Shown one piece after another: positions 1 to 5,591 of a stretch of DNA of 5,591 nt. Where the stretch lies: contig JAPLCR010000225.1 of NCBI GenBank assembly GCA_026392135.1, forward strand, positions 1 through 5,591, written 5' to 3'. The notes under the pieces are model-generated. The model ran no database searches. It had not been told where the DNA came from and saw only the letters and a program-made list of their open reading frames with translations. A program made the translations under genes and the position numbers. How positions within the stretch are numbered: position 1 is the stretch's first letter; each line of letters starts with the position of its first letter. Source of the stretch: Armatimonadota bacterium (lineage in GTDB: Bacteria > Armatimonadota > Chthonomonadetes > Chthonomonadales > Chthonomonadaceae).

Positions 1-753
1 ATTGCACTGTCTAGTGGGCGTGATTCGGGCGGGGATGCGAAGCACATTCAACTAACCTATGCAGACAAACTCGTGCGGACGGAGCTGACCTATAACGACA
101 TCTCTCCTATCTTTCGTGCCGCCGACGGCTTGGTGTTCTTACCAGACTACCGGGGACCCATTCTCGTCTCAAACTATAATAATGAGTGGCGTAAAGGGTT
201 CTTTCGACGTGTGAACCTCGGTGGAGCACTTATTCATGTGTGGCACTCCGATGGGAACACATTTGCGCGAGGGGCACAGTTTGGGGGGTACTTGGAGACT
301 CGGAACGACTTAGGCATTAACTTGGGGGTTAGCTCTTTTGTCTATGATGGGCAGGCGGATGCGACGGTAGAGTTGGGGCTTGTCGCTAACATTTCCAACC
401 GCTTTCGCCAGTACGGGCTGAACCTGAAGGTGGGCAAACTTGCGGACAAACCTGTTACCTTTTTGGGACCCCAGTTTAGTACGAGGATTTTCAGGAATCT
501 GGACATTACCTATGGAGGCTCTATTCAGAACCTTACGGGGGTACAGCATCAGCACATTCTGAGCATGACTTACAACCTATCACCGACTCGTTCGATAGGG
601 GGGCGTGTGGTCGTGCAGAATGGCGACACAAACTGGTATCTCGCTTACCGCAATTCGGGTGCGAAAGGTATTGAGAGTTATGTGATATTGGGCGACCCGA
701 ACGCGCAACGGTTTCAGAACCAGTTCCGTGTGAAGTTTATTTTTCCTCTGTAA
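1..753 (+). CDS. Probable outer-membrane beta-barrel protein, C-terminal part (5' end outside window)
   Basis: The reading frame is open from the first base to a TAA at 751-753, giving 250 residues. A GTG at 73 has no Shine-Dalgarno sequence in front of it, so the gene most likely begins upstream of the window. I do not recognise a named family. The visible part is rich in short stretches of alternating hydrophobic and polar residues separated by turns with Gly, Asn and Asp (for example around GGALIHVWHSD, GGYLETRNDLGINLGVSSF and LGLVANISNRFRQYGLNLKVG), as in transmembrane beta-hairpins. The last strand, NQFRVKFIFPL, alternates like the C-terminal strand that the BAM machinery recognises, although it ends in Pro-Leu and not in an aromatic residue. 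There are no long hydrophobic helices and no catalytic motif. The gene converges on the acetyltransferase gene 65 bases away. The barrel assignment is inferred from this pattern only; a soluble all-beta domain is the main alternative. Confidence 0.6.
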   Translation: MALSSGRDSGGDAKHIQLTYADKLVRTELTYNDISPIFRAADGLVFLPDYRGPILVSNYNNEWRKGFFRRVNLGGALIHVWHSDGNTFARGAQFGGYLETRNDLGINLGVSSFVYDGQADATVELGLVANISNRFRQYGLNLKVGKLADKPVTFLGPQFSTRIFRNLDITYGGSIQNLTGVQHQHILSMTYNLSPTRSIGGRVVVQNGDTNWYLAYRNSGAKGIESYVILGDPNAQRFQNQFRVKFIFPL

Positions 754-818
754 GTTGAAAGGCTCATTTGTTGAACCTTCTGAGCATGATGTGCGTCATT
801 ACAAAATAGACCGTGGCT

Positions 819-1379
819 TCACTCTAAGGGGTAATCTACTTGTGGAAACGGAGTTGGCACAGCAGGCGTAGAATTCGGCTCGCTAAGCACCATGTACCAG
901 AAGCCTACATCGTGCCATGCACCGAACTTGAAACCCGCAAGAGGGAACGCCCCGACAGGCTGAAACCCCATGCTCTCATGAATACCAACACTCGCGGGAT
1001 TAGGAAGCGTAACGCCCGCGTACATGGCAACATAGCCCTGCTGCCGCAGAATGTTGAACAGCGCACGATAGAGTCGTTTTCCCACGCCCTGCCCATGAAC
1101 GTCAGGATGTACATAGACTGTAACCTCTACTGACCACTGGTAGGCAGTGCGTGCCCGAAACTGTGAGCCGTAAACATAACCTAAAACGCGCTCATTCTCC
1201 ACACAGACGAGCCAAGGGTACTGCACGAGGGTGCGCTCAATGCGCCCCTCCATCTCTTCAATCGAAGGAGGCTCCATCTCAAAGGAGATCACCGTCTCCT
1301 GAACTATCGGCGCGTAGATTTCGAGAATGCCCTGCGCGTCCGCTTTCGTCGCTACCCGTACCTGTCTTTCCATCTCCAA
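819..1379 (-). CDS. GNAT family N-acetyltransferase, phosphinothricin acetyltransferase-like
   Basis: This 186-residue protein has the full GNAT fold of the PAT/Bar/MddA type, which transfers acetyl from acetyl-CoA to the amino group of small amino-acid-like substrates in the cytoplasm. Visible features are an N-terminal RVATKADAQGILEIYAPIV segment (about 8-26), the conserved acidic strand SVEVTVYVHP with Glu85 (about 83-92), the acetyl-CoA pyrophosphate loop HGQGVGKRLY (95-104), the LPNPASVGIHESMGF motif (125-139), and the AGFKFGAWHDVGFW signature (148-161). The last roughly 20 residues form a Pro-rich tail beyond the domain. The start is taken as TTG at 1379, five bases after an AGGAGG; an ATG two codons later (1373) is the alternative. 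The start lies 9 bases after the stop of the mutase-family gene, so the two are probably one transcript. The exact substrate (phosphinothricin-like compounds, methionine sulfoximine/sulfone, or another amine) cannot be read from sequence, so a resistance role should not be assumed. Confidence 0.92.
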   Translation of the reverse strand: MEMERQVRVATKADAQGILEIYAPIVQETVISFEMEPPSIEEMEGRIERTLVQYPWLVCVENERVLGYVYGSQFRARTAYQWSVEVTVYVHPDVHGQGVGKRLYRALFNILRQQGYVAMYAGVTLPNPASVGIHESMGFQPVGAFPLAGFKFGAWHDVGFWYMVLSEPNSTPAVPTPFPQVDYPLE

Positions 1380-1384
1380 TGCTT

Positions 1385-1390
1385 CCTCCT
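1385..1390 (-). promoter_or_regulatory. Ribosome binding site of the GNAT gene, overlapping the upstream stop codon
   Basis: A perfect AGGAGG on the minus strand overlaps the TAG stop (1391-1389) of the mutase-family gene. It lies 5 bases before TTG (1379) and 11 before ATG (1373). The spacing is short for the first and long for the second, so the start stays ambiguous by two residues. The overlap suggests that ribosomes finishing the upstream gene can reinitiate here. Confidence 0.8.
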
Positions 1391-2579
1391 ATTCCCGAAA
1401 GAGGTCGTCAATCAGGCGATAACCGTCCTCAATCACCGATTTCGCCTCCATAACAGCGCGTTCATCATAAGGATACATCGAGCCTTTACGAAGGGGCTTA
1501 CGCGAATCGTAGAGCAGGTACGGAACAGGCCCCACCGAATGCCCGCGCTTCTTAATGGGCGTTTTGTGGTCAGGAGCGCATAGCAGACGGAAGTCCTGAA
1601 CTCCCTCTAACTCCTTGAGCAGAACCCCCACAACCTTCTTGTCGAAGTTCTCAATCGCCCGTATCTTCTCGTCAATGCTTCCCAAATGCCCCGCCTCGTC
1701 CGGCGACTCTACGTGTATCCAGACGAAATCGTGCCGGGTAAGTGCGTCTATCGCATACATCGCCTTGCCCTCATAGTTTGTGTCGAAGTAGCCCGTTGCC
1801 CCCGGAACCGCGACAATCTCTAATCCCGTCAATTTTCCTAGCCCGCGCACCACGTCCACCGCCGAGATAACGGCTCCAGTCATACCGCGCCGTTGCAAAA
1901 AGAAAGGAAGGAGGGGGGCGCGTCCCGGACTCCACAGCCAGAGCATATTCGCGGTAGCCTTGCCCTCCGCTCGGCGTTGGCGATTGAAGGGGATGTCGTT
2001 GAGTAGATTGATAGAGTCTTCAATGAACTTGATGATTTTGGTATCCCCCTCCCCCTCCGGGTAGATTTCGGAGAGAAGTCTGCCCATATTCTCATGCGGG
2101 GGAGCTGTCTTGACGTTCGTAGGACCATCTGCCCAACGTGCGATATGGCGATACGATACACCGGGGAATAGGCGTATAGAGGGCGTTCCTAACTTCTGAT
2201 TCGCCAGATCGATGATGGGACGCGCCTCTTCAGTAGAGATATGTCCAGAGCTATAGTCAATCAGATGCTCCCCATCCGTCGTAACGAGAGAACACCTAAA
2301 AGCCACATCGTGACTGTCCATTGGAATTCCCATGGCAGAGGCTTCAATAGGTCCCCGCCCCGTATAGTAACGTAAAGGGTCGTATCCGAGTAGTGCCATG
2401 TTCGCGGCATCGCTTCCCGGATACATATCGCGAGGCGTTACCTGCACCGCGCCCACCTTCCCAGTTTCCGCCAAGCGGTCAAGGTTAGGAGTGCGGGCAA
2501 CCTCCATAGGCGTTTTGCCGTCCAGTTCGTCAATGGGTTCGTCAGCGGCTCCATCAGGAACCAGAAGGATATATTTCAT
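1389..2579 (-). CDS. apgM: Cofactor-independent phosphoglycerate mutase, archaeal type / putative homoserine kinase
   Basis: This 396-residue cytoplasmic enzyme belongs to the alkaline-phosphatase superfamily branch of archaeal-type 2,3-bisphosphoglycerate-independent phosphoglycerate mutases (interconversion of 3- and 2-phosphoglycerate). Metal and catalytic residues expected for the superfamily are visible: PDGAAD near the start (Asp9), PGSDAANMALLGYDP (55-68) with the likely phospho-acceptor Ser56, SPDEAGH (Asp294, His298), and APDHKTPIKKRGHS (Asp337, His338, His347). GRGPIEA, SSGHISTEEA, YRH, APPHE and LWLWSPG are, from memory, typical of the bacterial subfamily modelled as TIGR02535, which was proposed to be a homoserine kinase because its genes often sit with threonine genes. 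No threonine gene is visible here, so both activities remain open. The ATG at 2579 follows a purine-rich AGAGAG about 6 bases upstream. The length matches full-size family members and no key residue is missing. The GNAT gene follows after 9 bases. Confidence 0.92.
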   Translation of the reverse strand: MKYILLVPDGAADEPIDELDGKTPMEVARTPNLDRLAETGKVGAVQVTPRDMYPGSDAANMALLGYDPLRYYTGRGPIEASAMGIPMDSHDVAFRCSLVTTDGEHLIDYSSGHISTEEARPIIDLANQKLGTPSIRLFPGVSYRHIARWADGPTNVKTAPPHENMGRLLSEIYPEGEGDTKIIKFIEDSINLLNDIPFNRQRRAEGKATANMLWLWSPGRAPLLPFFLQRRGMTGAVISAVDVVRGLGKLTGLEIVAVPGATGYFDTNYEGKAMYAIDALTRHDFVWIHVESPDEAGHLGSIDEKIRAIENFDKKVVGVLLKELEGVQDFRLLCAPDHKTPIKKRGHSVGPVPYLLYDSRKPLRKGSMYPYDERAVMEAKSVIEDGYRLIDDLFRE

Positions 2580-2673
2580 CGTTTTCTCTCTTAGGGACTC
2601 TCTCTAGTTAAATTGTTCCAAAACCTCCAGGGAAAGAGAGGCTATCGCCCAACAAAACCACCTACCGCCCTAG

Positions 2674-2712
2674 TCACCCCTCGCCCAGAATTGGGAGAGG
2701 GGACGGGGGTGA
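2674..2712. repeat. GC-rich REP-like hairpin between the oxidoreductase and mutase-family genes
   Basis: An inverted repeat has arms CCCCTCGCCCA (2677-2687) and TGGGAGAGGGG (2692-2702), with a 4-base loop and a single G-A mismatch in 11 pairs. An alternative, larger fold pairs TCACCCC (2674-2680) with GGGGTGA (2706-2712) outside the inner stem. No U-run follows directly on either strand, so it is not a classical intrinsic terminator, although it could stabilise or attenuate the transcript downstream of the oxidoreductase gene. C-rich 'CCCTCACCCC...CTCTCCC' palindromes of this style are, from memory, dispersed intergenic repeats in several bacterial phyla. Only one copy is in this window, so dispersal is inferred. 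The rest of the 177-base gap (2580-2756) holds no convincing gene or promoter. Confidence 0.65.
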
Positions 2713-2756
2713 GGGCTTCTGGTTTTTAAGTGGCGACACGTCTTCAGTGTACCATG

Positions 2757-4073
2757 CTACGCCTTCGGCAGTTGCCACGCTTCACGCCGCTCTCTATCCA
2801 TCCAGCCATTCGCCTCTTTGTCGCCCACAAACCGCCACTTGTCAGGGTTCCACTTTAGGCTCCTGTGGTTCCAGTAGGCGAGATTACCGAGTTGGACAAT
2901 CGCTACCGAACGCGCCCCGATTTCCACATCACAAATCGGCTTTTCACGGCTACGGATACAGTCTATCCAGTTTCTATGATGCCCCGGCGACTTAAACAGG
3001 TGAACCTCATTATCACTCAACGGCTCTTTGATGAGGTCTTCGGGGCTACTCTTCAAAACACCCCTGTCTATGTAGAGCGTCCCCTTCGTCCCCGTAAACG
3101 TACAGCCGCTCTCTCCGCCGTGCATCATCTCAATACCGTTCGCATAGATAAATTTCACGCCTGCCTCGGCTTTGGGGTCTTCCGGCGGAATAATCTCAAC
3201 GGGTCCCGACTTGTCCATATCCAAACACCACTGAGCAATGTCGTAGTGATGCGCCCCCATATCAGCGTGAGACCCGCCAGAGTACTCTCGATACGAACGC
3301 CATGCCGGAAAGTGATTATGCACTCCACGCGGAGCAAGAACCGAAGTATAACCTCGTTTCGGAGCCGTACCGAGCCATAACTCCCAATCAAGCCCCGGCT
3401 CCTCTGCCTCTTCCGGTAGGTCACACCACTTACTGGGCGGACCAACCCCTACGGTCACGCTCTTCACCTGCCCAATGCGTCCGCTTCTAATAAACTCTGC
3501 CGCCTCACGGAAGTCGCCAAACACATTTGAGCGTTGCTGACTGCCCGTCTGCATTACGCGCTTGTGCTTCCGAACTGCCTGAATACATCGCACAGACTCG
3601 GCAAGAGTGAGGGTCATGGGCTTCTCGCAATAGACATCTTTACCCGCCTTACACGCTTCGATGATTGGAATGGCGTGCCAGTGCTCCGGCGTAGCGATAA
3701 CTACCGCGTCAATGTCTTTACGCGCAAGCAACTCACGAAAATCGTTGTACTCGTCGACCTTCTGCGTAGCTCTGTTCTCAACTTCATAGGCTGCCTCAAG
3801 AATTCGCTTGGCGTGTTTACGGCGATTGGAATCTACATCGCAGACGGCGAGTGCTTGCACATCCGCGAAGTGCATCAGTGTAGGGAGGTGAAAGTCATGC
3901 GCCATCTTGCCCGTCCCAATAAACCCGACAGACACTCTCTCGCTTGGCGGCGCATGACCATTACGCCCTAATGCAGACGCAGGAACGATAGTCGGCAGGG
4001 CGATGAGGCTTACCCCCGCCCCTTGTAAAAATTGACGGCGTGTTACTCGCCATGAATCTTGGCTCATATTCAA
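2757..4073 (-). CDS. Tat-exported Gfo/Idh/MocA family oxidoreductase
   Basis: This 438-residue NAD(P)-dependent dehydrogenase is of the glucose-fructose oxidoreductase / inositol dehydrogenase / MocA family, whose members oxidise or reduce sugars, inositols and related polyols. Residues 1-34 form a twin-arginine signal: TRRQFLQ (Arg12-Arg13), then a hydrophobic stretch, with a possible cleavage site after PASA (Ala34). The folded, cofactor-loaded enzyme should therefore act outside the cytoplasm. The Rossmann domain starts at VGFIGTGKMA (49-58), with the acidic strand end AVCDVDSNRR (76-85) for nucleotide ribose binding and ATPEHWH (127-133). The family's catalytic-lysine motif EKP is at 150-152, and DMGAHHYD (271-278) supplies the conserved His and Asp. 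The C-terminal half ends in a segment (about 407-436) with the LKWNPDKW...GDKEAN pattern common in planctomycete-like paralogues. The start is taken as TTG (4073), 6 bases after AGGAGG; ATG at 4067 is the alternative. The substrate cannot be predicted. No sugar-pathway neighbour is visible. Confidence 0.93.
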   Translation of the reverse strand: MNMSQDSWRVTRRQFLQGAGVSLIALPTIVPASALGRNGHAPPSERVSVGFIGTGKMAHDFHLPTLMHFADVQALAVCDVDSNRRKHAKRILEAAYEVENRATQKVDEYNDFRELLARKDIDAVVIATPEHWHAIPIIEACKAGKDVYCEKPMTLTLAESVRCIQAVRKHKRVMQTGSQQRSNVFGDFREAAEFIRSGRIGQVKSVTVGVGPPSKWCDLPEEAEEPGLDWELWLGTAPKRGYTSVLAPRGVHNHFPAWRSYREYSGGSHADMGAHHYDIAQWCLDMDKSGPVEIIPPEDPKAEAGVKFIYANGIEMMHGGESGCTFTGTKGTLYIDRGVLKSSPEDLIKEPLSDNEVHLFKSPGHHRNWIDCIRSREKPICDVEIGARSVAIVQLGNLAYWNHRSLKWNPDKWRFVGDKEANGWMDRERREAWQLPKA

Positions 4074-4079
4074 GAATCT

Positions 4080-4085
4080 CCTCCT
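4080..4085 (-). promoter_or_regulatory. Ribosome binding site of the Gfo/Idh/MocA gene
   Basis: AGGAGG on the minus strand, inside a longer GAGGAGGAG run, lies 6 bases before TTG (4073) and 12 before ATG (4067). The spacing favours the TTG start, which adds only Met-Asn to the protein and leaves the Tat signal unchanged. Confidence 0.75.
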
Positions 4086-4195
4086 CTGAACACACGTATA
4101 CTAAGGACAAATACGACAAACACACGGAATCTCCTACTTCATTTCGGATTTGAACACGATTCAGTATCTGACACAGCAGAGTACCTCTTTTTGCG

Positions 4196-4225
4196 TTGAC
4201 AAAGTACGCTCGTAACACCTATAAT
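4196..4225 (+). promoter_or_regulatory. Perfect-consensus sigma-70 promoter for the Ycf46-like gene
   Basis: TTGACA at 4196-4201 and TATAAT at 4220-4225 both match the housekeeping consensus exactly, with an 18-base spacer (4202-4219). Transcription would start near 4232, leaving a leader of about 40 bases before the GTG at 4273. The site points rightward, away from the divergent oxidoreductase gene. For that oxidoreductase gene, no comparably good promoter is visible on the minus strand of the 4074-4272 gap. Confidence 0.85.
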
Positions 4226-4261
4226 AGAATCTCAGGAATCTTTGATTTTCCACTTATGGGG

Positions 4262-4266
4262 AGGAG
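4262..4266 (+). promoter_or_regulatory. Ribosome binding site setting the GTG start of the Ycf46-like gene
   Basis: AGGAG, inside GGGGAGGAG (4258-4266), sits 6 bases before the GTG at 4273. There is no in-frame ATG nearby upstream, so this site fixes the GTG as the start. An out-of-frame ATG at 4256 overlaps the site itself and lacks its own Shine-Dalgarno sequence. Confidence 0.85.
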
Positions 4267-4272
4267 TTCACC

Positions 4273-5591
4273 GTGCCTTCATCGGATGTTGATAAGGAAT
4301 TAGAGACGCTTATTCGTGCCCGCTACCCTTTGATATACATTGTATCATGGGAAGAGAAGCGAGTGGAGGACGCACTACGTAATATCGCCCAGAATCGTGG
4401 CAAAAAGATATTTTTCTGGTCTATAACACAGGGACTTGTCTTAAACCCAAACTCCCGTGACAACGCTACCCGCGACCCTCTCGCCGCGCTGGACAACGTC
4501 ATGGATTCCCGCGAACAGGCACTCTTTGTTTTAAAAGACTATCATGCGTTTATTAGCGACGTGACCGTAACACGCCGTCTGCGCGACCTCACTGCCGCTC
4601 TCAAAACAAGCTATAAAACCCTCATTATTCTTGCCCCAACGCTAAAGCTACCTCAAGAGCTCGAAAAAGATGTGACGGTAGTAGACTACGGCTTGCCCGA
4701 CCTTGCCGACCTTGACCATATCCTCGAAGGAATCGTGCAGGCGGTCAAGGACAATCCACACATTGAAACAAATCTCACGCCCATTGAGCGCGACATGATA
4801 CTCAAAGCGGCGCAAGGTCTGACTGCGAACGAAGCGGAGAACGTTCTAGCAAAATCGCTGGTAGAAAAACAGAAGTTCGACGTAGACGTTATTCTTGGTG
4901 AGAAAGAGCAGATAATTCGCAAGTCTGGTATTTTGGAGTACTATCCTTTCAGTGAAGGAATCGGCGATGTCGGTGGGCTTGACCTCCTCAAAGGCTGGAT
5001 GGAGAAGCGCACCGTCGCTTTCACCGAAAAAGCCCGCGAATTTGGTCTGCCCTCACCGCGCGGTATACTGCTACTCGGCGTTCAGGGGTGCGGAAAAAGC
5101 CTCTCTGCAAAAGCGATTGGTTCGCTCTGGCGGCTACCACTCCTCCGCCTTGATGTAGGGCGTATCTTTGCAGGGATAGTCGGCTCTTCCGAAGAGAACA
5201 TGAGAAAGGCGATACGAGTCGCCGAGTCCGTCTCCCCCTGTATCCTTTGGCTGGATGAACTAGAAAAGGGCTTCTCTGGTACACAGAGTTCGGGGATGTC
5301 AGATGGAGGAACCACCTCCCGCGTCTTTGGAACCTTCCTGACGTGGATGCAGGACAAGAAAGCACCCGCGTTCGTAGTCGCCACCTCGAACGATGTCACC
5401 ATGCTCCCGCCTGAACTCCTACGTAAAGGACGCTTCGATGAGATATTCTTTATCGACCTGCCCTCCGAAGGCGAACGGGAACAGATTTTCAAGATCCACA
5501 TCGTAAAACGTAAACGCAAACTGGAAGATTTCGACCTCAATCGGCTAGCAAAAGCCACACCAGGGTTTTCAGGAGCAGAGATTGAGGCGGC
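4273..5591 (+). CDS. ycf46: Ycf46-like AAA family ATPase (3' end outside window)
   Basis: The frame is open from GTG (4273) to the right edge, giving 439 full codons of a protein family usually around 500 residues long. Only the C-terminal lid should be missing. Residues 1 to about 225 form a divergent N-terminal domain (LIRARYPLIYIVSWEEKRVEDAL near 13-35) typical of the Ycf46 / Slr0374 group. A single AAA module follows: GIGDVGGLDLLKGWM (229-243), Walker A GVQGCGKS (269-276, Lys275) with the family's Cys variant of the loop, the RLDVGRIFAGIVGSSEENMR segment (292-311), Walker B CILWLDELEK (323-332, Asp328-Glu329), sensor 1 ATSND (370-374), the arginine-finger region LLRKGRFDEIFFIDLP (383-398) and the start of the lid at GFSGAEIEA. 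All core ATPase residues are present. Members act as soluble oligomeric ATPases of poorly known function; the cyanobacterial relative has been linked to inorganic-carbon use. A strong consensus promoter and Shine-Dalgarno site precede the gene. It is divergent from the oxidoreductase gene. Confidence 0.9.
   Translation, partial: MPSSDVDKELETLIRARYPLIYIVSWEEKRVEDALRNIAQNRGKKIFFWSITQGLVLNPNSRDNATRDPLAALDNVMDSREQALFVLKDYHAFISDVTVTRRLRDLTAALKTSYKTLIILAPTLKLPQELEKDVTVVDYGLPDLADLDHILEGIVQAVKDNPHIETNLTPIERDMILKAAQGLTANEAENVLAKSLVEKQKFDVDVILGEKEQIIRKSGILEYYPFSEGIGDVGGLDLLKGWMEKRTVAFTEKAREFGLPSPRGILLLGVQGCGKSLSAKAIGSLWRLPLLRLDVGRIFAGIVGSSEENMRKAIRVAESVSPCILWLDELEKGFSGTQSSGMSDGGTTSRVFGTFLTWMQDKKAPAFVVATSNDVTMLPPELLRKGRFDEIFFIDLPSEGEREQIFKIHIVKRKRKLEDFDLNRLAKATPGFSGAEIEA

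Noticed and set aside
754..818. Possible terminator between the convergent barrel and acetyltransferase genes
   Set aside because: Only 4-base AAGG/CCTT and ATGA/TCAT pairings and a GTTGAA direct repeat are present. There is no stable stem with a following U-run on either strand.
2598..2640. CTCTCT...AGAGAG inverted repeat in the leader of the mutase-family gene
   Set aside because: It is low-complexity sequence with a loop of about 30 bases and no good inner stem. It is not a credible riboswitch or attenuator.
2865..3380. 171-codon open frame on the + strand opposite the oxidoreductase gene
   Set aside because: It is entirely antisense to a gene with clear family motifs, has no recognisable domain, and its composition looks like a shadow of the coding strand.
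4095..4115. CGTAT...ATACG inverted repeat as an operator upstream of the oxidoreductase gene
   Set aside because: The match is only 5 bases per arm with an 11-base spacer and does not extend, which is easily chance in an AT-richer stretch.
3961..4218. 85-codon minus-strand open frame crossing the divergent intergenic region
   Set aside because: It overlaps the start of the oxidoreductase gene in another frame, covers promoter and leader sequence, and has no convincing ribosome binding site or domain.
4256..4303. Possible short upstream reading frame (ATG at 4256, 15 codons) overlapping the AAA start
   Set aside because: The ATG sits inside the Shine-Dalgarno region of the main gene, and no ribosome binding site precedes it.
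5082..5558. 158-codon minus-strand open frame within the AAA gene
   Set aside because: It lies opposite the Walker A to lid region of a well-supported ATPase. The translation is Ser/Arg-rich and shows no domain.

Overview
The window is an ordinary-looking bacterial chromosome segment of about 5.6 kb. It holds five protein genes, two of them cut by the window edges. No rRNA, tRNA, CRISPR array, transposase or phage gene was seen. The likely host is a diderm bacterium: the left-edge gene looks like an outer-membrane beta-barrel, one gene carries a twin-arginine (Tat) export signal, and Shine-Dalgarno sites are strong. Tat-exported Gfo/Idh/MocA oxidoreductases and Ycf46-type AAA proteins in moderate-GC DNA would fit Armatimonadota or a neighbouring phylum, but this is a guess and the window has no decisive taxonomic marker.

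Layout. Positions 1-753 (+) are the 3' end of a probable beta-barrel protein. A 65-base gap follows, with no clear terminator, and separates it from a convergent minus-strand cluster. Read in the direction of transcription, this cluster is a Tat-exported Gfo/Idh/MocA oxidoreductase (4073-2757), a 177-base gap holding a GC-rich hairpin, an archaeal-type cofactor-independent phosphoglycerate mutase / putative homoserine kinase (2579-1389), and a GNAT acetyltransferase of the phosphinothricin-acetyltransferase type (1379-819). The last two are only 9 bases apart and are very probably co-transcribed. From 4074 to 4272 lies a divergent intergenic region. It carries a perfect-consensus sigma-70 promoter (TTGACA, 18 bases, TATAAT) driving a Ycf46-like AAA ATPase (4273 to the right edge, +).

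How the genes work together. Only the mutase/kinase and acetyltransferase pair shows strong evidence of co-expression. The other genes look like independent housekeeping or accessory functions, and no obvious multi-gene defence, mobile or biosynthetic system is visible. The points most worth following are the true reaction of the mutase-family enzyme (glycolysis or threonine synthesis), the unknown role of the Ycf46-like ATPase and its exceptionally good promoter, the REP-like hairpin, and two adjacent genes with a TTG start two codons before an ATG.
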